DNA of 64,000 nt, taken from NCBI RefSeq assembly GCF_000247695.1, contig NW_004624751.1:26757175-26821174 (forward strand). The letters run 5' to 3'. The notes under the pieces are model-generated. The model made no database searches and was not told the origin of the DNA. It worked only from the letters and a program-made list of their open reading frames with translations. This DNA comes from Heterocephalus glaber. Taxonomy: Eukaryota; Chordata; Mammalia; Rodentia; Bathyergidae. Made by a program: the position numbers and the translations under genes. Below, in pieces: positions 11,620-23,505 of this stretch (position 1 is the stretch's first letter; the number at the start of each line of letters is the position of its first letter).

Positions 11620-14145
11620 AACACTTCCCAGCTTATTCCAAGAAGCCAACATTAACTTGATACCGAAAGCAGACAAATACTTCACAAGAAAGATACACAT
11701 CAGTATCCCTTATGAATATACACAAAGTATAAGCAAGGACTGAACCCAGTGACATGTAAAGGATTGTATGTCACTACAAGTGGCACTTAACCTGGGAATG
11801 AGGCTGGTTTAATATGAAAATAAGCACAGTGCACCACACTAATAGAATGAACAACAAAAGCACACAGTTATCTCAATAGATGGAGAAAAGGCACTTGACA
11901 AATATCTAACATCCTTTCACGGAGAAAGCATTCGTCACACTAGGAACAAAAGGGACTATCCTCAGCATATATGAAAGACTCACGCCTAAAATACACTGTG
12001 AAAGACTGAATCCCTTTAGTCTTTTGTTCTCTTTAGATGAGGAACAAAACAAGGATGTTCAGATTGACAACTTTCAACATTCTAGCCACGGCAATTGAGA
12101 AAAATAATTCTGAATTGGAATAAAAGAAGTAAAACTATCTTTATTGACAATTGACATGATCTTATATCTGGAAAAGGCTTCTAAGAGTTCTTCAAAAAAC
12201 TATCAACTAATAAACAAGTTCAACAAAGCAAAACACAAGATCAGTATACAAAAATGAGTTGTGTATCTATTCACTAATAATGGACAATCTGAAAATGAGT
12301 GAAATTAAGGAAGTACTGTCACTTATAATAACACGAAAAAGAAGAAAATACCTAGGAGTAACTTCACAAAAGAAATACAAGACTTAAGCACTGAAAACCA
12401 CAAAACTCTGTTAGAAAGGTGTTTGTGTACTTAGATGGAAAGACCTCATGACCTAAAAGACTCAATGTTGTAAAATGACAATGTTCTAAGAATTGGTCTA
12501 CAGAGTCAGTGAAAGCCTTATCCAAAATCCAGCTGCATATTCTTTTACAGAAATTGAGAAGACGATTTTAAGCTTCATATGGAAACAATCTTGGGGAAGA
12601 AAGGAACAAATTTGAAAACTAATACTTTCCTGTTTTACAGTTTATCTCAGGGCAGTGAAATCAAGATAGATTCACACTCAGATAATTATACATTTTATAT
12701 TTTATATATGTCAGTAGAATAAAAGAAAGGATCCAAGAAATAAATCCTTATATTTATGATCAGTTGACTTTTGACAAGGGCTCCAAGACAATTCAATGAA
12801 GAACGAATAAGTAAAGTGCTAGGATAAATAGATCTCCCCATGCAAAAGAATAAAATAAAAGGACTCTTTTTTTTTTTTTTTTTTGGTACCGGGGATCGAA
12901 CTCAGGACCTTGTGCTTACAAGGCGGGCGCAGTGCCACTGAGCTAAATCCCCGGCCCTTCTTCCTTTCTTACACCATTTCCAAACATTAACTAAACATTA
13001 ACTAAAAATGGGACATAGATCTAAATCAAAGACCTACATATACAAAACTCTTAAAACAGTAGTAAATCTTTTGAGACTTTAAGTTAGTCAAAACTATTTT
13101 AGATACAGCATCAAATATATATACTACAAAAGATAAATTAGACTTAATCAAAATTTAAAACACTTGTGCTTTAAGAACATAAAGTGAAAAAATAGCCTAT
13201 AGAAAATACTTATAAATCTCCTGATAAGAGATTTATATTCAGAATGTATAAAGAAGTCTTACACTCTCAACAATAAAGAGACAGGGCAGTTTAAAAAGGG
13301 GGAAAATATTTGAATAGGCATTTCTACAAAGAAGATATACAGATGGGCCTATGAGTACTTGAAAAGATTGTCAGCATCATTAGTCAATAGGGAAATGCTA
13401 ATCAAATCCACAGTCATACAACTTTATACCCTTTAAAGATGGCTAAAATTAAAAAGACAGACATGAGATGTTGGAGGATGTGGAGAAACTAGATTTTCTC
13501 ACAGTGCTAGAAAGATTATAAAATGTTTATGACTTTGAAAAGCAGTTTGGCAATTCTTCAGAATATTAATAGTGTTACTCTATGACCTAGTAATCTACTT
13601 CTAGGTATGTAATCAAGAGATTTTAAAATACATGTCCATATAAAAACTTCTACACAATATTCATAGCAACATCATTCACAGTAGCTAAAAAGTGAAATCA
13701 ACTCAAATGTCCATCGACTGAGAAGTAGATAAATAAAATACAGTATATACATACAATTCACTAATATTTGATGATAGTCCATATTCTGTTGACACATGCC
13801 AGAAGATGAAGTTTGAACACTTTATGTTAAGGTTAAAAAAAAAAAAGCAGACATAAAAACCATGTATTGTATTATTCTCTTTCTATTGAATGTCCAGAAT
13901 AGACAAATCTATAGAGACAGAAAGTAGATTATGAGTTGCCAAGAACTAGAAGGAAGGCAGAATGTCTGGTAATGAGTAGTAGATTTTCCTTGGAGGTGAT
14001 GAAAACATTTCAGAACTAGAGGAAGTTAATGGTTGCACAAAAAATGTGAATTGTTGAGTGCTACTCAACTGTACAATTTATAAGGGTGATTTTTATGGCA
14101 GGTGAATTATATCTTAATAAAGTTATTAAAACGGGAAAAAGAAGT
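11620..14145 (+). mobile_element. 5'-truncated old L1, about 2.5 kb, with nested ID
   Basis: Nucleotide landmarks of L1 ORF2 appear in order: 'aagccaacattaacttgata', 'ctcaatagatggagaaaagg', 'gatcagtatacaaaaatgag', 'gatcagttgacttttgacaa', 'catcattcacagtagctaaa', then the 3' UTR 'actcaactgtacaatttata' and 'cttaataaagtt'. The reading frame is destroyed by many stops and indels. An antisense ID lies at 12867-12957. Confidence 0.9.
12867..12957 (-). mobile_element. ID SINE inserted in the L1
   Basis: A poly-T run (18) is followed by 'ggtaccggggatcgaactca' and 'ctgagctaaatccccggcc', the reverse complement of the ID. It has little divergence, so it is younger than the host L1. No clear target duplication was found. 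Confidence 0.92.
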
Positions 14146-14486
14146 ACAATGTTAAGAGGTATAGGGGATATACTGGATATTACTCTTAGCTACATTTCAT
14201 GAAAATTGCATTCAGTAGTCACTATGAAATACACATCTGAAATATGGGTATCAAAATCAGATTAAATTCTGAGACACATAGATAGTATTTTATAATAAGC
14301 TATACTCATATGCATATCTTCAGACTATGAGTCCTTTGTATTTTTCTTCTATAAAAATCAGGATTTTCATCTTTTTTCTCAGTGATAATATGAGCTCATT
14401 AGTTGCAAAAGTTTAAAAAGTCTGTAAATTAAACTTAATTCTTTTTTATTTTAAAAGTGTGTTTATGTATTGTATATGTATTTAAT

Positions 14487-14549
14487 AGTGCTAGAGATTG
14501 AACCTAGGCCTTGCAGAAGCACTCTACCACTGAGTTTCACCCTTAGCCA
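14487..14549 (-). mobile_element. diverged ID SINE
   Basis: 'gctagagattgaacctaggc' and 'gcactctaccactgag' are an antisense ID-like B box and A box. Confidence 0.7.
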
Positions 14550-14924
14550 TGTTTTTTCTCCATTTTAGAGAATAGCATGTTCTTTTTTTGTTTTTATTTC
14601 CATGTTTATCATGAACAAACCTAGTTCAGGAAGAGTATCATGACACACGTATTTGAAAAATCACCTTATAAAATTAAAGTCATAGTTTTGTGCTTCCCAT
14701 CTTACAGAGCAGGAAATAAACACATCAGAACTCATTGTGTCTCCATTTCCTAGCAAACAAAGCAAAAAAAGTAAATAAAGTGGGGTTTGTCATTCTGTCT
14801 GATGAAGACAGAGAACAGTGTTAGTATTGCCAAGCAAGAGTTCCTTCGTGCTAGTAAGAATTATCACGTACATCTTTCTAAAACCTGACTGGAAAAGTGA
14901 CAATCTTAGTTTGAAGGTTCAGGA

Positions 14925-15052
14925 AGCCTAATGATGTCTGACTCTATATCTGCCACTGTTGAGCTTTGTGACCTTGGGACAGTAATTCTTCTAATCTTCC
15001 TGAGCCTCAGTTTCTTCCAAATGTGTTCCAAATATTAAATTGGGCCATTAGT
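14925..15052 (+). mobile_element. MIR SINE
   Basis: 'ctttgtgaccttggga' and 'cctgagcctcagtttcttcc' are MIR core landmarks. Confidence 0.8.
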
Positions 15053-16230
15053 GTATCACCTTGCTAGTCCAAAACTAACTCGGTAGAGTATTTGACGTTT
15101 TCAGGGAGGTTTTCAGGAAGGGGAATAAAAAACAGATGGAATATTCTTTCCTCCTTCAAATGGCAAGATTTTTAGATGTTCCCAGATTCAAATACATGCC
15201 CATTTTATAGTGAGAGAAGTGGGTATTTGTGGTACCAGATAGTCATTATCACCACAAGATACTCAGGTGGAGCACTAGCAGTGAGTCCTGTTTGGTCTGG
15301 TTGTTTATATATCCCCATGTGTGCAATAAAAACTTTCGATAATTTATGTAAGCTTAAGTACCAGACAGTTAGCTGTTATAATTTCAGTGCTCTTTAATAA
15401 AACAAATCTCTAGTGTAACATAGATCTAGTTAATGATCACCATAAAATGGATGAAAACTTGTTTTGATAGTCATGTCAAAAGTTTATTTTATGGTTACTT
15501 TACCATATTTTGTTGGAACTATATATTTGAAACATCTTACATGTTATAATATTTAAAACACAGAGTCTCATTGTATTCATTATGTACTGTCTTTGCCTGG
15601 AGAAGGTCCTTAGGACTACCTTACTAGTGAATCTACTTTGTAAGATCTTCTGGTACGGAAGAAATGAACCCCTTACCATATAGTGCTGCCCTTGAACAGG
15701 GTTACATTGAGACTTTAGTGGATGTGTGTGAAAAATTCTTCAGAGGTAGAAAAGGCTCCCTAATTTCCTTCTTCCCTTCTTTTCCTTTCCTTTCAAACAT
15801 CTACTGATAATACAGAAGCATGTACTGTATAAGACCATGTCTTCACTCTGCAATAGCTAAAGTGTATCTTTAGCTAAATAAAGAAAATTTATATTTCTAA
15901 ATAATCATGATTATAGAGTATCTCAAAATCAGGTGTGTGCAAGAGCCACAAGGATAGGCTGTTACAAAAGTGGTGGTCTTATAAAACAATAGGGATGACG
16001 CAAGGACCATGCCACAGCAAGGGGGGTGGGCTTGTCTAAAGGCATTCAGATTAAAATAATCATCTGTAATCCAATTTTGACCTAGAAAGCTTTTTGAAAT
16101 TACCATGCTATGACTCTTGGCATAAACAAAATTTAAAACATAATTCAAACCAATATTTTCTGAAGAAATTACATGGAAGTTCCTCTAAATATCTAAACAG
16201 GTTTTTTTTTTTTTGATGTTTGCATATTTG

Positions 16231-16366
16231 TTTTTGAGACAGGGTCTCACTGTGCAGTTCAGGCTGACCTTGAACTCACTATGTAGCCCAGGCTGGCCTC
16301 AAACTCACTGAGATCCTCCTGTCCCACCCTCCTGAATGCTGGGAATATAGGCATGTTCACAAGCTT
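16231..16366 (-). mobile_element. B1 SINE
   Basis: 'gagacagggtctcactgtgc', 'cttgaactcactatgtagcc' and 'caggctggcctcaaactcac' are an antisense B1 with the rodent internal duplication. Confidence 0.9.
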
Positions 16367-16457
16367 TTGTTTTGGAGCCTTTATTTCACCTTGCATTATA
16401 AATTCATTTTGGGGGTAAAATATTTGCAATTCATAGTGTTTTTCCCAAAGTAACTAC

Positions 16458-16541
16458 ATTTTTTTTTGTACTGGGATCGAACTCGGGACCTTGTGTTTAT
16501 GAGGCAGGCGCAGGAACTACTGAGCTAAATCCCCCGCCCCC
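16458..16541 (-). mobile_element. ID SINE with target-site duplication
   Basis: Antisense ID ('actgggatcgaactcgggac', 'ctgagctaaatcccc'). Flanks are cccaaagtaactac (16444-16457) and cccaaagtaaccac (16539-16552, overlapping the ID end by a few bases), a 14-bp duplication with one mismatch. Confidence 0.92.
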
Positions 16542-16774
16542 AAAGTAACCACTTTGAATACATACTGTACATCTGAAATAGATCTATTTTTTATTTACAA
16601 ACAGTCCTTTTTCACAACTGATGGTCTAATTTAATCATAAAAGTTTGATAATAAAAACAACAATAATAATAAAACTATGAATGGCTACTGCCATTCATGA
16701 TTTTTCTGTTTTGATTATTTTTAATAACTTTCCCTAATAGAGCTGATGATCTTACTTTCTAAGATGTGATCATC

Positions 16775-16791
16775 AAAAAAAAAAAAAAAAA
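16775..16791 (+). repeat. poly(A) run
   Basis: About 17 A residues after 'gatcatc'. Confidence 0.85.
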
Positions 16792-17882
16792 GAGCAAGAA
16801 GATAAACCTGTAAGATTTTTTATTTTTTTAGTGGTCTAGAAAATGATGAGGAAAAACACCTAGTGACAGCTGTTACATTTGAGTAAAATCATGATATACT
16901 GTGAATTCTTCCTAAACCCTCACATCCAAAAGGCTTATAAACCCATTTTCTTTCAATCAAATTGGCAGGAGACTTTATTTACTAAAATAAAACTATAATT
17001 AAAAATGTATCTCAGGTGTATTCTGTTCATATGAAAAAAGTGTCAAACTAATTTGAGAATATGCTGATTGAGCTTTTGACACATTGTAGCAAATCCATTG
17101 CTCTTGATTTATACATTTTGTGAAAACATTTTTATTGAATCCAGATTCAAATGTGAAGTGCTATAATGTTTTAGTCATAGCTTCTGGAAAGAGTGACACC
17201 TACTAATCTTAGAATTTCAGTCTGTTCAATACCAGTCTTACTCAGGAAACTATAGACAGAGATGAAGGAGAATCTTACACTGGTGAATCATCCTGCTTTG
17301 GGGTGTACTCTTGGGGATTTGGGAGTATCTAAATGGCACTGTTCCCCTAGTTAATATCACCAAAAAAAGAAAAAGGGGATGTGGTTTGATGGGAGGAAGG
17401 TGTGTTGTAGCATGGAAGATGCTTCTGAGAGCCATCTGCTGGCTGAGAGAAAGCCTACTGAGTAGCAGGTGCTTGGTACGTCTGTGTACGGAATCTCTTC
17501 CTGGGATTTGTGTAAGTCCACGACTTCTCCACTCTCCTTTAGCTCTGGCCTTGGCAATTCATTCCCAAGGTGGTGTTTGATTACTAACAAGGAAGTTGTT
17601 CTACTTACATGGCAGAAGCTAATTAGGAATTCCTGTAGGTGATGCTTAAATGTCTTTATCAGAATAATTTAAAAATAAACCTTGAAAGCAGTAAGAAATA
17701 TACTTTTCAAAGCAGTGCCCTCATTTTCTATAAGGTAACTCTGTTGTGTAGCCAACTCAGAATTCTTTTAGTACAATTGTAAATGAGATAAGATGGCCAG
17801 GAGAAAGCAAATTCTGTGGCATTGATGGTCCCTGTCACATACTACTGCCAGCTGTAGGTTTTAAAAAGAAAACCATTTCCCT

Positions 17883-18070
17883 ACCAGGAGTGGTGGCCCA
17901 GGCTTGTAATTCCACCTTCTTGGAAGGCTGAGATGGGAAGATTGACAATTAAGGCCAGCTTGGAGAACTTAAAGAGGACCCTCCTTCACAAGGGGAGTGG
18001 TTTGGTGATAAAGTACTTGTGACAAAAGATCTTAGGTTCCATCCTCAGTACCAAAAACCAAATAAATTAA
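17883..18070 (+). mobile_element. diverged B1+ID dimer (B1-dID-like)
   Basis: The B1 part is 'aggagtggtggcccaggctt' and 'ggaaggctgagatgggaaga'. It is followed by an ID-like part ('gtttggtgataaagtacttg', 'ggttccatcctcagtacc') and an A-rich tail. Confidence 0.75.
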
Positions 18071-18344
18071 AAAAAATAAACACTGGGAAGAAATACATAG
18101 TTTGTAACTTTAAGAAAGAATTTTCTGAAGGAGGAAAATAGTAAATATACTACGTGCCTCTCAGCTTACCTTAAAATTATCAATTTAAAAATGTCTTATA
18201 GACAGCTAGCTACATTTAACATGCAGTTGTTTCATATAACTGGATTAGAGGGAAATTTTAAGTGATACCAATAAGTTTGTTGTTTTTCATATATTAACAT
18301 ATGGTGGTTTGTAATGCTTACCTCTTTGTCTGAATCAGTATATG

Positions 18345-18470
18345 AAATAGCTGAGATTCAGATCTGGAATTGCCCACTTGAGTCCAAATCCTGTAATAGC
18401 CACCATCTTTGTCTTGAATTTGCCTTTTTCTGTACCTCATTTTCTTCTTTTGTAAGATACGACTTCTGAT
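18345..18470 (+). mobile_element. possible MIR relic
   Basis: 'tgtacctcattttcttcttt' followed by 'tgtaag' resembles the MIR 'cctcagtttcctcatctgta' core. Weak. Confidence 0.4.
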
Positions 18471-20731
18471 GGTATCTCCCTCAGAGGGCGGCTCAGAAGC
18501 ATAAAGCACATAAAACGTCCACTGTCACCACCATCCTCAGCCAGGCTTCTTGGAGCCCTGTTGAGATTGTGACTTGAAATTTGTGAAAGCCCCTTCCATG
18601 GCCATGTTTTCTGCTCTTATTTTTAAATGTTCTGTATGTGTCCTCTTCTAGCCTTGAAAAACTGCCCTAGCCTTTTTTTTATTAACTCCTATAGGAACTT
18701 CAATTTCAGTGAAGGGCATCTCATCACACTGAGGTCACCCATGACAAATGGTCTTTTATTACCTGCTGATTACAGTTAACCCTAATTTCTTTCATGGCAG
18801 CCATGCAGTACCTTCTATTTAAATAGAGCTTTTTCTGGATGTGACTTTTCAAGGCTCTCTAGGTGTAATTCTGATTTAACTTGCCATTCCAAGCAGGACT
18901 GTTCTACAGCTGGAGTCATGATTCACTCATTTGTTCTCTCTAGATCTAATTATTACCACGTGGTATCCAGGAGGCCCTGCAGGCATTCACACTTTAAATG
19001 ATCCAACCTCCTGGGGAAGGGAGTGGGCCTTAGTTATTGCTCTTGTGCACTGAATAGATGTATTTAGTACAGTATTTGAGAACACAGTAACAACTGCTTT
19101 GCCTCGGCCATCTTGTTCATGCTAAAATTATAACAAGGATTATTGTGAGAATTCTGTGCTGCCTAATGTAATGCACTAGCTTCTTGTACATTTTCATTCC
19201 TGTAGAACAAGTCCTGTTTGTGAAGTATATAAGCATTTGAAGACATCGCCAGTGCCTTGTAAACAAAGGACATATTGCTGAGAAAATACAGGAAGGCAAG
19301 AGTAGAAAACCAGAAGTGTAATGTCCCGTGTTCTGTTGCTATACACCCATACTTACAGGTAGCCCTGGAATAAGATGGGACAGCATGAAATAACTGGGAG
19401 TCAGGATCACCCTTTCGTTGTCCTGCTTACCTAGATACTTGTTAGAATTAAAAGACTTTTGTCTCATCAGTTACTAGCATCCTACATAGCTATCACAATG
19501 GCCTCACGCTGAGAATTTTAATTATAACCCATATTTTAGAATGTCCTCCTCTTGAACATAGTGGAAAGAACTGAGACCCTTCTATATACACATTTCTTGA
19601 CAGTTACCCAGATGCCCTGTTATCTAGTAGCATTTAAAATACGAACCTTGAGGGAATGAATGGGTGTAGGGGTGAGGAACTGAGTGCCCATTATGTGAAG
19701 ACTCACCATCAAAGGAACATAGTAAGGATTCATTAACTGATTAAATATTTATGAAGTATATGAAATTAAAAATTCAGAATGCCTGGCTAAATTCACTTAT
19801 TCATTCTATCTAGCCAACATTTCTTGACTGTCTACACTGCCCTAGGCTCTAGAGGTAAGAAATTACTTGGCACCAGCCCCTTGGCTATCATGGTAGTGGA
19901 CTTGGTCATGGACGTACCTCAGCCAAACCCCCAGGCTTGCAGCCTGATGACCGTGGAATGTGCCGTGGGTCTGGTTCAACAACAGTCAGTCTTGGCAGTG
20001 GACTGTCCACTCGTCTTCCTGGGTTTTTATACTCTTCTGAAGCTTGTAGCCCCTTTTTCCTTGTCCACACTTACCTTCCTGTTTTTCTACAAGAGATCAA
20101 GTAAGTAGTTCTGAATGGTATAGCTTAGACAAAGTTTCCTCTCCTCCAAAGAAATCTCCCAAAGATTTCTGTGCCATTTAAATGTGGGGATGCGGGAGAT
20201 AGTTTGCCTGTTGAATATAATTTCAAAGTTAGCTTTATTGAATGCAACTACTCATTGCACATGCCTTTTTAAAAGGTGTCTTTAAAGTTATTTTTATTGC
20301 AGAAACCTTTAGGTGTCTGTTCTTCATGATGTCTTAAAACATTTTACTTTAAAATGAGGAAAGCCAGGGTGTGAGGTCTCTCAGCGGTGAGGCCAGACAT
20401 CTAACTGTCCTCCTCCCAGTGGAACTTGAGAAATGTTTCTGAAGCAATTTCATGCCACTCTGTGGCCTTTGCTTTTGTTTTTTTGCCTGCTGTGTAGTCA
20501 ATGACAGATGAACTTTGTCACAGTCTTGCTTCTTGGTTCCTTAATGTCTGTGTAGTAGTTAGTTGGTTTTAATTTCAAATTTATTTTTCATTTTTCTTGG
20601 TATACATGAATCCATAGCAAGATAAACAGCTGACATCAGCTGTAGGCAAAACTTTATGTTTGTTTATGCAGAGTTACATTTAGACTTCTACATATTAATA
20701 TCGAAAAATAATATACAAAACAATATTACAG

Positions 20732-20868
20732 ATTTTTTTTTGAGACAGGGTCTCTCTATGTAGTTCAGGCTGGCCTTGAACTTAACTGTGTACCACAGAC
20801 TGGCCTCAAATTCAGGAATCCTCAGCCTCCCAAGTGCAAGGATTACAGGCATGCGCCGTGACACCCCA
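20732..20868 (-). mobile_element. B1 SINE
   Basis: 'tgagacagggtctctctatg', 'caggctggccttgaactta' and 'ggattacaggcatgcgccg' are an antisense B1. Confidence 0.92.
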
Positions 20869-21551
20869 CTGATTTTTTAGTTTTACATTGAAGGAAACAA
20901 ATACCTGTCATTTTCCTTGATTTTTGAAAAGATGTCAAACATCATACAACACAATAAATTACTTCCTTTTTTGAGGTCCTTGATGGCAAAATTCCTATTT
21001 ATTTTCATGACTACTTATTCAACAAATGAAGTAGTCTTGCCATGTTGTGGCACACACAGTCTTTCTTACTCCTGAGACTAACACCCAGCATCGGTATAGG
21101 TATGAGTAGTGACTAAGCCTGCTCTGTCATGGGACAGCCAGGCACACAGTTGTCTCTTCACAGTAGACTCCTGTCTCTTTGCCTGAAACAGCCATGTGGA
21201 AAACCACAAATCTACTACAAAGGCTGAGAAAATTTACTCACCCATACATAGCGCATATTCGTTCACCCTAATAAAGATCTTGCATAATGCAGTTTGAGAT
21301 ACAGGTGGACAGACCATCATATTTGATCTTACCTAGTACAAAGCTTGGATGCCTCATCTCATTTGTAGAAGGAAAAATATGTTGAAAACTTAAAAGGTAT
21401 ATGTATAGAAGGAGATATACTAGGAAAGTTTACCACAGCAATATGATAGAACAGTATTAGAAATAGTGTATGTGTCTGTCACCTAGAAAATGGATTTTTT
21501 TAAAGCTCTGGGATGAATATTTATTGTTCTACTTCCTAACTTCATCAAAGT

Positions 21552-21755
21552 CAGCCATGGACCAAATTCAGCCCACTGTTTTTGTAAATAAAGTTTTATT
21601 GGAATCACACTTCTTCATTTATATATTGTCTGTAGCCGCTTTCATGATACAATTTCAGAGTCAGTTAGTTACAGCATAAGAACTTAAGGCCCTCAAAGTT
21701 GAAATACAGTATTTACTATCTCTCTGTACTGAAAAAACGTTTGCCAGCCTTTGAT
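21552..21755 (-). repeat. old DNA-transposon-type repeat, same family as 38010-38250
   Basis: 'accaaattcagcccactgtt', 'gtaaataaagttttattgga', 'tatattgtctgtagccgctt' and 'aaaaaacgtttgccagcctt' are in the order of the common mammalian repeat that reads 'gggccagatagtaaatattt' on the other strand. The family name is not assigned. Confidence 0.65.
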
Positions 21756-23158
21756 CTAAGTTGAAATGCCATCTATTGTTAAATGCACCATTACTATATG
21801 TACCAATAAAAAAATTATTCCTGTTGAACAATAACAAGCAAGAAGCTTCTTGGTATTAGAAATGTCAAAATATAAAAAAATACATCTTGATGAGTTGTAG
21901 TAGACAGCACTTCAAATAAACTCACATTTTATCAATATGGATAAATTTCAAGTGCTTAATGTTGAATGAAAAAAGGCCAATAATACTTTGCAGAATTATA
22001 TGAACAACATGATGTTATTTATATGATTTCAGTTGAAAATACTATGAATTTCTACAAATGCAGATATGTAGCATAACTAAAAAGAATGGGAAAGATCTAA
22101 AGAAAATTAACAGTAGAGCTTTTCCCTGAGAAGAAGAGCAAGGATCTGGGGGGTTGTATGTGACAAGTAGGAAATTTATATTTACCCAAAATATATAGTT
22201 CATTAAAGAGGTGATTCATTAATAAAAACTAATTTTAAAAGCATCATAACATGGAAAAACAAACTGTCAGGATAAAGAGTGGTGAATTTCTGTGATAGAA
22301 ATACAGGTCATTGCTTTTTATCATATTTCACTATAATTGTAAAGAATTTCATGGCTAACTAAAAGGGAGAATCATAATCTTTATTTCTGTCTCAAAGGAG
22401 ATTAAGGTTTGAAAAGGGTGCATGTTAATCAATTACCTAATATTACAGTCTAATCCTGTTTTTCTACTGGTGCATTAGGGTTAAACAACATGCAAGTCAG
22501 GGCCAAACTTCATAGCTAAAACTTTTTTTTCATAATAGTAGTACAGCTAATCTTTAAATGCAATGTACTTTATTCCTCACCATGAGAAACCACCAAGGAG
22601 AAAAGTTAAATGTCAGGCGTGTTTTGCTGCACTGAAATAGCTTGTCGTGAGTCATTGTTACTGATGTACTGATGTCATTCGGCTCAGCCTGACCTCACTT
22701 GTTTTGCGTTGTGATCTTACACGATTTTATGTGTTGTTGCACGCAAGTCAGCCACTTCTGGTACCTTCTAAATGCATCGTCTTTTCATCTCTCTGTAGCA
22801 GGGCTTCCTAAAGTAGTCTCTATAAAGGATATTCCAGAGTCCAAAACTATTAAGGTGTTGATTTACTACCACCAGATGGCCTCTTTTGAAAAGAGGGATT
22901 TACTCGCCTGCCACTACTTTCACTTGGTTTTAGGTTGTTGGCTCTGTTGTTGTCATTTTAAGCATGTCTTTCTCTCCCTGGAACTGTTTGGTCAGAAATA
23001 AGCTATTCTGCCCGACTTTCGGGATTAAGTAATGAGTCCAAGAAAGTGGTGACAGGAAATGTGGTCCTGGTAACCTTGGGTCTGTGAAGCTCATAGCCAC
23101 TAGACCAAGAATAGAGCGCTGTGCTTCTCACCATGAACTCCATTTTTCCTTTTTCCAG

Positions 23159-23316
23159 TTCAATTTCACCATTTAGTATTGAGAGCACAAGACGCCAGAG
23201 ACGGTCTGAATCCCCAGACTCCCGGAAACGGCGGATCCACAGATGTGACTTCGAGGGATGCAACAAAGTGTACACAAAAAGTTCTCACCTGAAAGCTCAC
23301 CGGAGGACACACACAG
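23159..23316 (+). CDS. KLF12: KLF12 penultimate coding exon: linker, basic segment and zinc finger 1
   Basis: KLF12 (AP-2rep) is a nuclear Kruppel-like factor that binds CACCC/GC-type boxes and represses transcription through an N-terminal CtBP motif, which is not in this window. The exon has one leading base completing a split codon, 52 full codons and a trailing G of a split Gly codon. Assuming the usual 402-residue protein, these are about residues 290-343. It reads [15 protein letters not shown], then [12 protein letters not shown], which leads into a C-x4-C-x12-H-x3-H finger (first Cys codon 23244, last His codon 23310). The RKRR cluster just before the finger fits a nuclear localisation signal. 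Polypyrimidine-AG lies at the 5' edge and GT at 23317. KLF3 and KLF8 differ in the segment before the finger, so KLF12 is the best match. The open frame continues upstream to an ATG at 23121, but that ATG is intronic. Confidence 0.93.
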
Positions 23317-23432
23317 GTACAGGCCCGCACGGCATCTCAGCTCTGCGCTGAAGCCCTTGATGTGCTGCCCTCGCCTATCTTATCTTTCATCTGTCCTGAA
23401 TTATTTAGTTCCTTTCTTCTGGGTATCATGAA

Positions 23433-23435
<3 letters not shown>

Positions 23436-23501
<66 letters not shown>

Positions 23502-23505
23502 TCTC
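23436..23505 (+). repeat. (CT)n microsatellite just inside the KLF12 last intron
   Basis: A nearly pure run of about 35 CT units with one GT interruption, about 120 bp downstream of the donor site. Confidence 0.95.

Larger units (their letters stand above)
1..23158 (+). other. KLF12: KLF12 intron (3' part), upstream of the zinc-finger-1 exon
   Basis: This stretch precedes a well-formed acceptor (polypyrimidine tract then AG at 23157-23158), so it is read as intron. I looked for the preceding KLF12 exon, which should end with two bases of a Cys codon before a GT, and did not see it; it probably lies upstream of the window. The content is L1 fragments (1-440, 6998-7700, 11620-14145), B1 and ID SINEs, MIR and L2 relics, one short Tigger-like element, and unremarkable AT-rich DNA. 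Open frames here (longest 104-111 codons on the minus strand near 1.2 and 10.2 kb) match nothing I recognise. The blocks 3100-5500, 8100-9850, 10150-11600, 15060-16200, 16800-17880, 18500-20700 and 21780-23100 hold nothing I can name. Confidence 0.75.

Noticed and set aside
23121..23158. Start codon and extra residues before the zinc-finger-1 exon
   Set aside because: These bases are the intron polypyrimidine tract and AG. The known protein continues from an upstream exon with a split Cys codon.
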